Numbered from the stretch's first letter, positions 53,301 through 62,157 are shown. The stretch: 64,000 nt of DNA from Streptomyces phaeolivaceus (GCF_009184865.1 NZ_CP045096.1:9300001-9364000), one strand, 5' to 3'. Made by a program: numbers and translations. The notes: a model not told the origin generated them from the sequence alone.

Positions 53301-55508
53301 CGTGCCGTGCCGGGGCTTGGACGGCAGGTCGTAGCTGGTGGACGGGGTCCAGACGCCGGAGTCGAGGTCGGTCGTCTCGAACGGGATGTAGCCGCGACCG
53401 CCGAACTCGTCGAGGAACGCGTACCACTTCTCCTCGGTGTTCGACTTGAACACCAGCGGGCCCTCGGCCGCGCTCATCGCGCCCTTGCCGATGCCCTCCG
53501 CGACGGCGGTCCAGGAGAGGTTCTTCAGCGAGTCGCTCTTCTCCTCGAAGACGAACTTGCTGTTGGGCGTGGAGGAGGTGTTGTTCCGCTCGTCCTTGGA
53601 GAGACGGTAGTACTCGCCGTCGTGCTGGATGACCGTGGAGTCGATGACCGAGTAGCCGCGGTCGACCCAGACCTTGGGCTCGCTGAAGGTGTAGAAGTCA
53701 CGGGTCGTCGCGTACATCATGCGGTTGTACGTGTCGCCGGAGTGGGCCTCGTTGTCGTACAGCTTCGACGCCCAGAAGACCACGTACTCGCCGAGCTTCT
53801 CGTCGTAGTACGCCTCGGGGGCCCAGGTGTTGCCGGCCGTGTCGGGGGAGACCTTGACCAGGCGCTGGTTGGTCCAGTTCACCAGGTCGGTGGACTCCCA
53901 GACCATGATGGACTTGCTGCCGGTGCGCTGGGAGGCGTCCCAGTCGCCGTTGCCGTAGATCTTCAGGTCGGTGGCGATCTGGTAGAACTTGTCGCCCTCG
54001 GGGGAGCGGATGATGAACGGGTCGCGCAGACCCTTCTCACCGAGCGTGGAGGTCAGGACGGGCTTGCCGTCGTTCAACTCCCGCCACTTCAGCGGGTCGT
54101 TGCCCTTGCTGAGCGCCGCGTAGAGCTGCTCGCCGTCCGAGGTGCCCTCGCCGGTGAAGTAGCTGAACATATAGCCCTTGAGGGCTTCCTTCTTCGGTAG
54201 CTCCGGCACCTTCGCGGTGAAGGTGCGGGTCTTCTTCGCGTCGCCCTTGGTGACGGTCGCGGTCAGCTCGGCGGTGGTGGCGCCGTCGCCGTGCGCGGGA
54301 CGCTTCACCACGCCCTCTGCGGAGACGACGTCCGGGTTCGCGGAGGACCAGGAGACCTCGGTGCCGAAGGTGCCGGTGGCGGGGAGGGTGAGGTTGCCGC
54401 GGGCGTCGTCGATGTTGTGCACGGTGAGCGCCTCGGCGGCCTGCTCGACGGCGGTGGTGTCGTCGAACGTGGGCAGGACCGTGACCTCGAAGGTCTTGGT
54501 TGCGCTGACCGGGCCCTTCTTCAGGGTCGCCGTCAGTGTGGCGTGGCCGTCCGGCTGACCGGCGGCGGGGCGGGTCACCGCGCCGGAGTTCGAGACGACG
54601 TCCGTGTTGTCGCTCGCCCAGCTGATGGTCGAGCCGCCGGCCGTACCGGTCTTCGGCAGGTCCAGATCGGCGGTCACCGCGCTGGTGTCGCCCAGGGTGA
54701 GGGCGGCCTTGTCGGCGGCGAGGCCCTCCTCGGCGATGGGGAGCGAGAGCTGCTCGACCTCGGAGCCGGCCAGCGCCCGGTTGTAGACCCGGAAGTCACG
54801 GATCTTGCCCTTGAAGAGCTTGTCGCTGGTGTAGACCGACTTGCCGATGTAGTTGGCGGTCGTGGTGCCCGAGCCGATGGAGCCCGGGGTGGTGGTGACC
54901 GAGGTGTTGCGGCCGACCTCCACGCCGTCCTCGTACAGCACGCCCGTGGTGCCGGTCTGGGTGTAGGTGAGCTGCTTCCAGACCGAGCGGGACAGGTTGT
55001 GCGAGTCGGAGGGCCGGGTGTTCTGCTCGGTCGACCAGTTGCCGGAGGCGATGGCGGTGCGCAGCGAGTTGCCGGTGGCGAAGAGATAACCGTTGCCCGC
55101 GCCGCTGGTGGTGTTGCCGAAGCCGTAGATGAAGTACGGGCCCACCTGCGACTCGTCCATCAGCACGTCCATGGAGACGCTGATGGAGTCCATGTTCTTC
55201 ATGACGTCGTTCGGCACCTTGATGTAGGTGTCCGAACCGTTGAAGGCGAGACCCTGGCCGTCGCCCGCCCAGCCGGCGGTGCCGTTGACCGTGCCGTTCC
55301 GGCCGTTGCCGGAGGCGTCGGTGGCGGTGGTGCCGGAGGTGGCGTCGAGCTTGTACCAGAGGGCGAGGCCGTCGGTGAGGTCGGCGTCGTCCGCGGTGGC
55401 CGGGGCGACGGGCCCGGCGAGGCCGAGGAGCAGTGACGCGGCGGTCAGTCCGGCGAGCGGACCCGCCCAGCGTCTCGCGCGGCCGCGCAGACCTTCTGTG
55501 TACGTCAT
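50313..55508 (-). CDS. Giant secreted multi-domain GH43 glycoside hydrolase
   Basis: 1731 residues from ATG 55508, chosen because it gives a signal peptide (about 1-39, LAGLTAASLLLGLAGPVAPA). Order: LamG domain 46-230 (LALWYKLDATSGTTATDASG); two atrophied Ig-like domains; first GH43-like propeller about 410-700 (GLRDPFIIRSPEGDKFYQIA); a further Ig-like segment; second LamG; then a GH43 propeller around 1150-1400 with ADPNIVRFG, MIDPATFTDD and NYNEGTFVIK giving the Asp, Asp and Glu residues; then PKD-like domains. Cuts arabinan- or xylan-type side chains outside the cell. Two GH43 units in one chain may act on different linkages. Upstream GTTTCGAAC resembles sugar-regulator half sites but is not proven. 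Confidence 0.88.
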   Translation of the reverse strand: MTYTEGLRGRARRWAGPLAGLTAASLLLGLAGPVAPATADDADLTDGLALWYKLDATSGTTATDASGNGRNGTVNGTAGWAGDGQGLAFNGSDTYIKVPNDVMKNMDSISVSMDVLMDESQVGPYFIYGFGNTTSGAGNGYLFATGNSLRTAIASGNWSTEQNTRPSDSHNLSRSVWKQLTYTQTGTTGVLYEDGVEVGRNTSVTTTPGSIGSGTTTANYIGKSVYTSDKLFKGKIRDFRVYNRALAGSEVEQLSLPIAEEGLAADKAALTLGDTSAVTADLDLPKTGTAGGSTISWASDNTDVVSNSGAVTRPAAGQPDGHATLTATLKKGPVSATKTFEVTVLPTFDDTTAVEQAAEALTVHNIDDARGNLTLPATGTFGTEVSWSSANPDVVSAEGVVKRPAHGDGATTAELTATVTKGDAKKTRTFTAKVPELPKKEALKGYMFSYFTGEGTSDGEQLYAALSKGNDPLKWRELNDGKPVLTSTLGEKGLRDPFIIRSPEGDKFYQIATDLKIYGNGDWDASQRTGSKSIMVWESTDLVNWTNQRLVKVSPDTAGNTWAPEAYYDEKLGEYVVFWASKLYDNEAHSGDTYNRMMYATTRDFYTFSEPKVWVDRGYSVIDSTVIQHDGEYYRLSKDERNNTSSTPNSKFVFEEKSDSLKNLSWTAVAEGIGKGAMSAAEGPLVFKSNTEEKWYAFLDEFGGRGYIPFETTDLDSGVWTPSTSYDLPSKPRHGTVLPVTQAEYDRLLKTYQPDQIITSVEDVKVDTRIGEAPVLPATVIAESGDGVKRPVAVTWESVDASRYAQAGTFTVKGDLAGDSAIAVTAEVTVSAEGTDVPADLLLHYDFDETGGSIARDSSGHGYHGTYVRTPDFGTGVEGGSFKMSGGNSSSGSPYVKIPNGVLKDTTSVTVSTYVKWKGGDNFQWLFGLGPDSDKYLFATPSNGGGKLFSAITKATWSGEKQMIGGSRLTAGQWKHVTVTLNGATETAILYVDGAETARVSGVTIKPSELYDSAKDHSGYIGKSLYSPDPYFGGEVDDFRIYNRALTPAEILELSGNTTGIAGATHPALKTDAIITDKDSKIVLPLTPGSDVKALAPEFTLAHGATISPASGTLRDFTEPVTYEVTGSDGEKRTWTVSAVEMKSPVLPGLNADPNIVRFGDTFYIYPTTDGFEGWSGTQFKAYSSKDLVHWTDHGVILDLGPDVSWADSRAWAPAMEEKNGKYYFYFCADANIGVAVSDSPTGPFKDALGKPLLKAGDHTGQMIDPATFTDDDGTKYLYWGNGRAYAVPLNDDMVSFDASKVTNMTPSNYNEGTFVIKRKGTYYFMWSENDTRDENYQVAYATGPSPTGPWTKQGLILEKDLSLGVKGPGHHSVVHVPNTDDWYIAYHRFAIPGGDGMHRETTIDKLEFDADGMIKKVVPTLESIDPVTIARAGADASGKEGAKIQLNGTVSGAGTAQWTIGNDVPCVFADAKSAKTTITCSDNGTYTVTLTGGRSTDTATVTVTNAAPEITSVSSPKTTPTGKDARIRVEFTDPGTRDQHTCVVDWKDGGKPTAGKVTAGGCKAEHSYRTAGIFAPVITVTDDDGGSASTTVSELVVYDRSAGSATGDGSFTSPAGAFPAQPKLTGKAEFSFTAKYGKNDSTPSGKASLDFAGAKLKFRSTSSSWLVVTGSKAVYQGFGTVNGKGGYLFRVTATDDPDTFRIKIWQKSTDTVVYDNTTAAKTKGITIGRK

Positions 55509-55732
55509 GTCGAGTATCCCTGCTGAGAGCACGGCTGATGAAGGGGTGGCGAAGGCAAGGGGGAAGGCGAGGGGCGGCAACGGGGAGCGGCTCGAAAGGG
55601 GCGGGCACCCTCGCCCTGGGTGCCCCGCTGTTTCGGCCTTGTGACGTCGTGTTGCGAGAGTGTCAATCGGGGTGTGGTGAGGCGTCAAGAGGTTTCGAAC
55701 AATGTCCGATGGGTCGAACGGGCGGAAACGCA

Positions 55733-55768
55733 CGAAACCCCCGTTCCCTGAGGAGAACGGGGGTTTCG
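55733..55768 (-). terminator. Hairpin terminator
   Basis: CGAAACCCCCGTTC pairs with GAACGGGGGTTTCG over 14 bp, loop 8 nt. It follows the GNAT gene stop (minus strand) and precedes the GH43 promoter region. Confidence 0.9.
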
Positions 55769-55777
55769 GTGCCGTGT

Positions 55778-56737
55778 CTACCGCACGGGGCGTACGAGTT
55801 CCCAGGTGTCGACCGCGAAGTCCAGCTTCATACCGTGCCGTTCGTAGAGCGCGAGGGCTCCGGTGCTGTTGTCGGTGTCGACGCCGAGGCCGATACGGTC
55901 GCGGCCGAGCGCCGCGTAGTGACCGAAGGCGTGGCCGAGCAGCAGACTGCCGAGGCCGCGGCCCCGGGCCTCGCGCAGCACGCCGATGCTGGCGATCCAC
56001 GCCATGGCGGAACGGTCGTTGCGCGAGCGCAGTGCCGCCACGTCACCGAGCCCGTCGACATGCGCGATCCAGACCAGCGACCAGTCGACGTTCTCCGCGT
56101 CGATGTCGTCCAGCCACTGCTCGTACGTCCGGGGCTGGAAGTCGAAGTGGTCGGCGAAGCTCGTCTGCAGCAGGGCGTGGGCCGTCCTGCGGTCCGGCTC
56201 GGCGGTACAGGCGCGCAGGGTGACGCCGGGCGGGGGCGTCGGGGGCAGCTCGGCGGGGGAGAGGGGACGGGCCATCACGTGGTAGCGGCGGACCGTGCGC
56301 CAGCCGCGTCCGCGCAGCGCGTCCAGGTCCAGGGTGGGCGCGATGTTGAGGTGCAGGTGGACGACCGCGCGGTCCGCGCCGTTGGCCGCCGCGCGTTCCG
56401 CCGCGCGGGCCTCCATCAGGTCGAACAGGTGCAGGGCGCCGAGCTGGTGGTCCGGCAGCGTGTAGTGGTCCATGTCGACGCGCTCGCCGCCGGACTCGTC
56501 CCAGACCAGTCCGTACGCCACGAGGCGGTCCCCGTCGAACACCAGCCAGGAGTCCCGCTCCAGGTCCGCGTCCGGGTGCTTCAGGTCGGCCTGCACCTCG
56601 CCCAGCTCGGTCTCGGAACGGCCGACCTCCAGTACGTCGATCTCGTTGAGCAGCGCGCACACCGCCTCCGCGTCGCCGAGGGTGGCCGGGCGCACGGTCA
56701 GGCCGGGTGGGAGGGGGGTGGGGTGCGTCGTGGTCAT
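55778..56737 (-). CDS. Tandem GNAT acetyltransferase
   Basis: 319 residues from ATG 56737. N-terminal GNAT half (LTVRPATLGDAEAVCALLNE; DSWLVFDGDRLVAYGLVWDE) lacks a clear acetyl-CoA loop; the C-terminal half (VTLRACTAEPDRRTAHALLQ) has GVLREARGRGLGSLLLGHAF and VDTDNSTGALALYERHGMKL. Two GNAT domains in one chain, with catalysis probably in the second. MshD has this layout, but no mycothiol context is visible. Substrate unknown. Confidence 0.88.
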   Translation of the reverse strand: MTTTHPTPLPPGLTVRPATLGDAEAVCALLNEIDVLEVGRSETELGEVQADLKHPDADLERDSWLVFDGDRLVAYGLVWDESGGERVDMDHYTLPDHQLGALHLFDLMEARAAERAAANGADRAVVHLHLNIAPTLDLDALRGRGWRTVRRYHVMARPLSPAELPPTPPPGVTLRACTAEPDRRTAHALLQTSFADHFDFQPRTYEQWLDDIDAENVDWSLVWIAHVDGLGDVAALRSRNDRSAMAWIASIGVLREARGRGLGSLLLGHAFGHYAALGRDRIGLGVDTDNSTGALALYERHGMKLDFAVDTWELVRPVR

Positions 56738-56834
56738 GGGGCCACTGTCGGGGGGACGGGGCCGGGGCCGCAACGGGATTTTCGGGGGCGGGGGTGCGGT
56801 GGGCCGGGGTGGGCGCAGGGAGGCGAGGCGGGAA

Positions 56835-56926
56835 GGGGCAGGGCGCAGCCCCTGCTTTTCAGGGGCGCGGGGAACTGCGCGATCGGCCACGTACCACCCG
56901 CAGCCGCCGAACCACCCGCACCCCCG
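56835..56926. repeat. Intergenic palindromic repeat
   Basis: GGGGCAGGGCGCAGCCCCTG, then CTTTTCAGGGGCGCGGGGAA and CTGCGCGATCGGCCACGTAC. Same family as 27201. It lies between the GNAT start and the apbE stop. Confidence 0.65.
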
Positions 56927-56942
56927 TGCTGTCAGGCGCCCG

Positions 56943-57698
56943 TCACGCCGCCACCGGCAACCCCGGCGTCCGGAACACCCGCCGGCGCGCGTCGACCGCG
57001 AAGATCTCGCAGCCGGGGCGGGCCGCGGCCCACTCCACACCCTCCGCGCCCATCGCGAACGCCGCCGTCGCCGTCGCGTCGGCCTCCGTCAGGGTCGGGG
57101 CCACGACCGTGAGGCTGAGGAGCCCCGTCGCCGGGCGGCCGGTGCGGCCGTCGAGGATGTGGTCGCCGCGCTCGTAGCGCGCGGACGTGGCGACCGCCCC
57201 GTCCGTCAGGGACAGGACCGTACAGAGGCGGTCGGCCCGCTCGGGATGGCGTACACCCACCCGCCACGGCCCGCCCGTCGCCGCCACGTCACCGCCCGCG
57301 TTGAGGCAGAGCCGCTTCGCGCCCAGGTCGCCCAGCAGCTCAGCCGCCCGCTGCACGGCCCACCCCTTCACCATGGCGCAGGGGTCGAGCCCACGCCCCG
57401 GCAGCCTTACGTCGAACGCGCCGCCCGTGGCCACCCGGTACTCCTCGCACAGGGCCAGCACCTCGGCCAGGTCCCGGCTGACCTTCTCCGGTGCCAGCTC
57501 GCCCCGGTCCAGCCGGGACACCTCGCTGTCGGCGCGGAACGGGCTGAACCGCGCGTCGACCTCGCGCAGCCAGGCGAACGCGGGCTCCGCGGCCTCGGCG
57601 GTCATCGCCCCGCGCCCGCCGCCGTCCCCGTCCCCGACCTCGTCGTCCTCGATCAGCAGTGAGATCGGGAACCCCATGATGTGTTCGACGCGGCGCAC
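56943..57698 (-). CDS. apbE: FAD:protein FMN transferase (ApbE)
   Basis: 251 residues from GTG 57698. Moves FMN from FAD to a Thr in target proteins. Motifs: VDARFSPFRADSEVSRLDRG, GAFDVRLPGRGLDPCAMVKG (flavin site), LCLNAGGDVAATGG and GDHILDGRTGRPA (metal-binding DGRTG). No signal peptide at the start, so location is unclear. The FMN-binding protein gene ends 4 bp upstream and its product has two target sites. Third gene of a reductase operon. Confidence 0.92.
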   Translation of the reverse strand: MRRVEHIMGFPISLLIEDDEVGDGDGGGRGAMTAEAAEPAFAWLREVDARFSPFRADSEVSRLDRGELAPEKVSRDLAEVLALCEEYRVATGGAFDVRLPGRGLDPCAMVKGWAVQRAAELLGDLGAKRLCLNAGGDVAATGGPWRVGVRHPERADRLCTVLSLTDGAVATSARYERGDHILDGRTGRPATGLLSLTVVAPTLTEADATATAAFAMGAEGVEWAAARPGCEIFAVDARRRVFRTPGLPVAA

Positions 57699-57702
57699 CG
57701 GA

Positions 57703-58419
57703 TCAGGCCTTCGCGTCGATCGCGGCCTGGAGGGACTCCCGGTAGCCGTCGCTGGTGATGGTGGCGCCGGAGACGGTGTCGATGTCGGCGCTCTGCGCCG
57801 CCAGCGTCTCCTTGACCAGCACCGGGACGGCCGCCTCGGTCTGCGGGTGGTTCGGCTGCTTCAGCATCTCCACCGCGGTGATCTTCTCGCCCTCGAAGGT
57901 CACCTGGACCTGGACGTCGCCCTTGGAGGTGCCGACCGTCGAACCCGCGACGGTCTGGGCCGCGCTCTCCGCCGGGGTCGAGGTGGAGCCCGACGCGGAG
58001 TCCGAGTCGGAGGCGGACGCCGACTTCTCGTTCTCGTCGATCGCGGCCTGGAGGGACTCCCGGTAGCCGTCGCTGGTGATGGTGGCGCCGGAGACCGTGT
58101 CGATGTCGGCGCTCTGCGCCGCCAGCGTCTCCTCGATCAGCACCGGGACGGCCGCCTCGGTCTGCGGATGGTCCGGCTGCTGGAGCATCTTGACGGCGGT
58201 GATCTTCTCGCCCTGGAAGGTCGCCTGGACCTGGACGGGCCCCTTCTCGGTGTCGACCGTCGTGCCGGAGACCACGTTGGAGCCCGCGGCGGCGGACGCG
58301 GAGGCCGAGGGCGCGGGCTGCGCCGTCACCGTGGTGGTGGTCTCGGTGGAGGGCGCGTAACGCCAGACGGGCACCAGCGCGGCGGCGCTCAGGACCAGGG
58401 CGGGTATGGCTCGTTTCAC
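57703..58419 (-). CDS. Exported FMN-binding protein with duplicated domain
   Basis: 238 residues from GTG 58419. N-terminal signal or anchor (AIPALVLSAAALVPVW). Two almost identical FMN_bind domains: about 48-128 and 155-235, each with DIDTVSGATITSDGYRESLQ; the flavinylation Thr are about 113 and 220 in SGAT. Ser/Asp-rich linker between them. ApbE next to it should attach FMN. The domains differ by few residues and their DNA is also near-identical, so the copy is recent. Between the reductase (27 bp upstream) and apbE. Confidence 0.92.
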   Translation of the reverse strand: MKRAIPALVLSAAALVPVWRYAPSTETTTTVTAQPAPSASASAAAGSNVVSGTTVDTEKGPVQVQATFQGEKITAVKMLQQPDHPQTEAAVPVLIEETLAAQSADIDTVSGATITSDGYRESLQAAIDENEKSASASDSDSASGSTSTPAESAAQTVAGSTVGTSKGDVQVQVTFEGEKITAVEMLKQPNHPQTEAAVPVLVKETLAAQSADIDTVSGATITSDGYRESLQAAIDAKA

Positions 58420-58446
58420 AGTGCTGTCCTCGTGTCCCGGTGTCCC

Positions 58447-59790
58447 TCAGCCGGCCAGGCTGAAGCGTTCGAAGTGGATCTGCGACTTGGGCACGTCCAG
58501 CTCGCGCAGGCTGCCCAGGACCGCGTTCATCATCGGCGGCGGCCCGCACAGGAACACGTCACGGTCGGTGATGTCCGGCACCATGCGCTGCAGTTCGCGC
58601 GGCGCCAGCAGGTCGGGGCTGACGGGGCCGGAGACCAGGTGCAGTTCGGCGCCCTTGTCGAAGGCGAGCTGCTGCAACTCGTTGTAGAGGACCGCGTCCT
58701 GCTTGGCGGCCACCCGGTAGATGACCACGGCGTGCCCCTCGATCTCCTCCAGCAGGGCCCGGATCGGGGTGACCCCGACGCCGCCCGCGATGAGCACGGA
58801 CTCCGGCCGGGTGCGGTGCATCGCGGTGAAGGCGCCGTACGGGCCCTCGGCGAAGACGCGGGTGCCGACCTTCACATGCCGCAGGGCGGCGGAGCCCTCG
58901 CCGGCCGCCTTCGCCGTCAGCCGCAGCTGCCTCCCGTCCGGCGCGGCCGACAGGGAGAACGGGTTGGCCTGCCACCAGCGGTCCCGGGTCAGGAAGCGCC
59001 ACAGGAAGAACTGGCCGGCCCGCGCGGGCATCCGGTCCAGGTCACGGCCGGTCATGTAGATGGAGACGACGTTGTCGGCCTCGGGGACGACGGCGGTGAC
59101 GCGGAGCTGGTGACGCCAGTTCCGCCACAGCGGCAGCACCAGCCGACCCGTGAACACCGAGGCCAGGGCGACGCCCCACAACACGTACCAGTACGCCGTC
59201 GCGGTCTCGGACGACGCGAACGACGTACCCGCCGTGACCTGGTGCGTGAAGGCCAGCACCACGGCGACGTAGGTGTACAGGTGGATGAAGTGCCAGGTCT
59301 CGTAGGCCAGCTTGCGGCGGGCGAAGCGGGCCGAGACGACACCGATCACGATGATGACGCCGAGCGCGACGATCGCGCGCAGCACGCCCTCGACGGTCTC
59401 GGCCAGGTCGACCAGCTGGCTGACCGGGTCGAGGTCCGAGGACTGGGCGTAGCCGAAGGTGATGAAGACGCCGTGCGCGACCAGCAGCCACAGCACCGAG
59501 AAACCGGTCCAGCGGTGCCAGGAGGTCAGCCGGTCCATGCCGATGCGCCGGTCGAACCACGGCAGCCGGGCCACCAGCACCAGCTGGAAGGCCATGAGGA
59601 GCGCGCCGTACAGGCCGGTGAGGCGGCCCAGCACGATGAGGGCGTTGGAGGCGAAGCCCGCCTGGACGAAGAAGAAGGTCACCACGGCCACGTTCGCCGC
59701 CAGCACCGTGTACAGACCGGTGCGGGCGACCACTTTGGGGCGCGCTCCCGAGCGGCTGACCGCCGCGGGGGGTTGTTGGACAGTGGTCAC
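58447..59790 (-). CDS. Membrane ferric reductase-like flavocytochrome
   Basis: 447 residues from GTG 59790 with AAGGAG at good spacing. Six hydrophobic helices with paired His (SWHRWTGFSVLWLLVAHGVF; LAYETWHFIHLYTYVAVVLA; FTHQVTAG) for two haems. Then an FAD-binding barrel (QFFLWRFL; NPFSLSAAPDGRQLRLTAKA) and an NAD(P)H domain (LIAGGVGVTPIRALLEEIEG; DVFLCGPPPMMNAVLGSLRE). Passes electrons from NAD(P)H across the membrane, likely to the FMN-binding protein. First gene of the operon. Confidence 0.92.
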   Translation of the reverse strand: MTTVQQPPAAVSRSGARPKVVARTGLYTVLAANVAVVTFFFVQAGFASNALIVLGRLTGLYGALLMAFQLVLVARLPWFDRRIGMDRLTSWHRWTGFSVLWLLVAHGVFITFGYAQSSDLDPVSQLVDLAETVEGVLRAIVALGVIIVIGVVSARFARRKLAYETWHFIHLYTYVAVVLAFTHQVTAGTSFASSETATAYWYVLWGVALASVFTGRLVLPLWRNWRHQLRVTAVVPEADNVVSIYMTGRDLDRMPARAGQFFLWRFLTRDRWWQANPFSLSAAPDGRQLRLTAKAAGEGSAALRHVKVGTRVFAEGPYGAFTAMHRTRPESVLIAGGVGVTPIRALLEEIEGHAVVIYRVAAKQDAVLYNELQQLAFDKGAELHLVSGPVSPDLLAPRELQRMVPDITDRDVFLCGPPPMMNAVLGSLRELDVPKSQIHFERFSLAG

Positions 59791-59913
59791 TGGGGACAGC
59801 TCCTTGATCGGGTGGGGGTTACGAGCTTCTCCGGTGAGTGCTGTCGTTTTCCTGTCGGACAACTTTCAAGTTTTTATCGATCGAGCCCCGGAGTTGTGAG
59901 CGGCTATGGCGTG

Positions 59914-60630
59914 ATGCGATCGGTGGCGCACTATGAGCACGTGGAAAAAGTGCGACTACTCGTGGTGGACGACGACCCGCCGATCGCTGACCTGGTGGCG
60001 ACCGTCGCCCGTTACGAGGGCTGGGACGCGGTGACGGCGCACTCGGGCGAGGAGGCGCTCCGCCAGGCGGCCGAGTTCCGTCCCGACATCGTGGTCCTGG
60101 ACCTGATGCTGCCGGGCGTGGACGGCTTCGGCGTGCTCGACCGGCTGCGGCAGTCCGGCACCATGGTGCCCGTGGTGTTCCTGACCGCCCGCGACGGCGT
60201 CGCCGACCGGGTCGCCGGCCTCACCCGGGGCGGCGACGACTACCTGGTCAAACCGTTCGCCGTGGAGGAGCTGATGGCCCGGCTGCGCACCGTGCTGCGC
60301 CGCAGCGCCGGGCCCGCCTTCCAGCGGTCCGTGCTCCAGGTCGCCGACCTGTCGATGGACGAGGACACCCGCGAGGTCCGCCGCGGCGACAAACTTCTCA
60401 CGCTCACCCCCACCGAGTACGAGGTCCTGCGCTACCTCATGCGCAAGTCCCCGACCGTCCTCACCAAGGCGCAGATCCTCGACCACGTCTGGGAGTACGG
60501 CTTCGGCGGGCGCTCCAACGTCGTCGAGCTGGTCGTCAGCCGGCTGCGCCGCAAGCTCGACGACACCGGTGAGCCGCTGATCCACACCGTCCGGGGCTTC
60601 GGCTACGTCCTGCGCCAGGCCACCGAGTGA
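59914..60630 (+). CDS. OmpR-family response regulator
   Basis: 238 residues from ATG 59914 (GTG 59911 and GTG 59941 are also in frame; ribosome sites are weak). Receiver: LLVVDDDPPIADLVATVARY, phospho-Asp in VVLDLMLPGVDGFG, and Lys in DDYLVKPFAVEELMARLR. C-terminal winged helix: LTLTPTEYEVLRYLMRKSPT and GRSNVVELVVSRLRRKLDD. GTGA overlap with the kinase. Divergent from the flavin-transfer operon, which it may control. Confidence 0.93.
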   Translation: MRSVAHYEHVEKVRLLVVDDDPPIADLVATVARYEGWDAVTAHSGEEALRQAAEFRPDIVVLDLMLPGVDGFGVLDRLRQSGTMVPVVFLTARDGVADRVAGLTRGGDDYLVKPFAVEELMARLRTVLRRSAGPAFQRSVLQVADLSMDEDTREVRRGDKLLTLTPTEYEVLRYLMRKSPTVLTKAQILDHVWEYGFGGRSNVVELVVSRLRRKLDDTGEPLIHTVRGFGYVLRQATE

Positions 60631-62138
60631 TCGCCCGGTTCAGGCAGAGCTACCGCTCCCTGCGCCTCGGCACCCGGCTGGCCCTCGGCCTCGGTGCCCT
60701 GGCGCTCGTCGTGTTCGCCGTCGTCGGCAGCGCGCTGACCACGTACATGCGCGACTATCTGTCCGCGCAGCTCAACGAGCAGCTGAAGATCGCGCAGATC
60801 GCCCAGTCCAAGAGCATCGCGGACTACGGCTCGCTCAAGGGCAAGAAGTACTACCGCTGGTACTACGCGGTGTACGACACCTCGGCCGGCAAACCCGTGC
60901 TCCGCAAGCCCGAGGACCCCGGGGACCTGCCCAAGGACATCGACGACTTCACGCTCGTGGCCAAGGCGCTGACCACCGAGGGCACGGAGGTCACCCGCAC
61001 CGAGCACCTCAAGGGCCAGGGCCAGTACCGGCTGCGGGCCTGCGAGGTGGAACCCGGGGTGATCCTGGTCAGCGCCGCGCCCATGGACGACATCGAGGAC
61101 ACGGTCGGGCAGCTGATCACGGTCCAGGTCGTCACCTTCGTCCTCGCCCTGATGGCGCTCGTCGTCTTCGGCCGGGCCATGCTGCGGCGCGGCCTCAAAC
61201 CCCTGAGCGACATGGCGCACACCGCGCGCGGCATCACCTCGCACGACCTGACGGACTCGGCGCGGCTGCCGGTGCGCCACGACAACCGCGACGGCGGCCC
61301 CGAGGTCGAGGAACTGCGCACCGCCTTCAACACGATGCTGGAGCACATCGACGACGCGTTCGCCGTCCGCACCGAGGCCGAGCAGCGTCTGCGCCGCTTC
61401 GTCGCCGACGCCTCGCACGAGCTGCGCACCCCGCTGATGTCGGTACGCGGTTACGCCGACCTCTTCCAGTACGCCGCCGCGCACAGCCCCGAGGAACGCG
61501 ACAAGCATCTGGCCCGGCTGCGCGCGGAGGCCGCCCGCATGGGGTATCTGCTGGACGACCTGCTGATGCTCGCCCGCCTCGACGCCGCCGACGTGGAGAC
61601 CCCGCTGCGCCTGGAGGACGCCGACCTGGTGCGGCTCGCGCACCAGGCGGCGGACGCGTTCCGCGCGGGTCACCCCGGCCATCCGCTGACCGTCACGACC
61701 GGCGCGGCCCCGGTCCGCCTGCGCCTCGACCCGCTCCGCCTGCGCCAGGTCCTCGACAACCTCCTCACCAACGCCGCGGTGCACACCCCGCCCGGCACGG
61801 AGGTCTGCCTGGAGGTGTCCGTCCCGCCCGGGACTGTGGCCTCCGGCACGGCCGACCCCGCCGCGCCGGCCTCCGGCACGGCCGCCTCCGGCATGGTCGA
61901 GGTGCGGATCACCGACTCCGGGCCCGGTGTCCCGGCCGACGACCAGGAGCGGGTCTTCGACCGCTTCTACCGCGTCGACAAGGCCCGCAGCCGCGACCGG
62001 GGCGGCAGCGGTCTCGGCCTCGCCGTCGCCCGCTCCCTGGTCCGCGCCCACGGCGGCACCATCACCCTGACCAGCGAACCGGGAGCGACGACGTTCACGG
62101 TCCGACTGCCCTGGGACGAGGGCGGGCCCAGCACATAA
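60627..62138 (+). CDS. Sensor histidine kinase
   Basis: 503 residues from GTG 60627, overlapping the regulator stop. TM1 about 12-38, an outside sensor of about 125 residues, TM2 about 169-187 (ITVQVVTFVLALMALVVFG), HAMP, HisKA with phospho-His264 in DASHELRTPLMSVRGYADLF, HATPase with DNLLTNAAVHTP, DSGPGVPADD and GGSGLGLAVARSLVRAHGG. An insert of PASGTAASG type lies before the D-box. Cognate to the OmpR regulator. Confidence 0.93.
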   Translation: MIARFRQSYRSLRLGTRLALGLGALALVVFAVVGSALTTYMRDYLSAQLNEQLKIAQIAQSKSIADYGSLKGKKYYRWYYAVYDTSAGKPVLRKPEDPGDLPKDIDDFTLVAKALTTEGTEVTRTEHLKGQGQYRLRACEVEPGVILVSAAPMDDIEDTVGQLITVQVVTFVLALMALVVFGRAMLRRGLKPLSDMAHTARGITSHDLTDSARLPVRHDNRDGGPEVEELRTAFNTMLEHIDDAFAVRTEAEQRLRRFVADASHELRTPLMSVRGYADLFQYAAAHSPEERDKHLARLRAEAARMGYLLDDLLMLARLDAADVETPLRLEDADLVRLAHQAADAFRAGHPGHPLTVTTGAAPVRLRLDPLRLRQVLDNLLTNAAVHTPPGTEVCLEVSVPPGTVASGTADPAAPASGTAASGMVEVRITDSGPGVPADDQERVFDRFYRVDKARSRDRGGSGLGLAVARSLVRAHGGTITLTSEPGATTFTVRLPWDEGGPST

Positions 62139-62157
62139 GGGGAGGTCGCCCAATCTG

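Noticed and set aside
50808..54200. Plus-strand open frame of 1130 codons
   Set aside because: Antisense shadow of the GH43 gene, with no domain likeness and skewed Val/Gly/Arg content.
57187..60630. Plus-strand open frame of 1147 codons
   Set aside because: Antisense to apbE, the FMN-binding gene and the reductase. Only its end (from 59914) is the real response regulator; long antisense frames are common at this GC.
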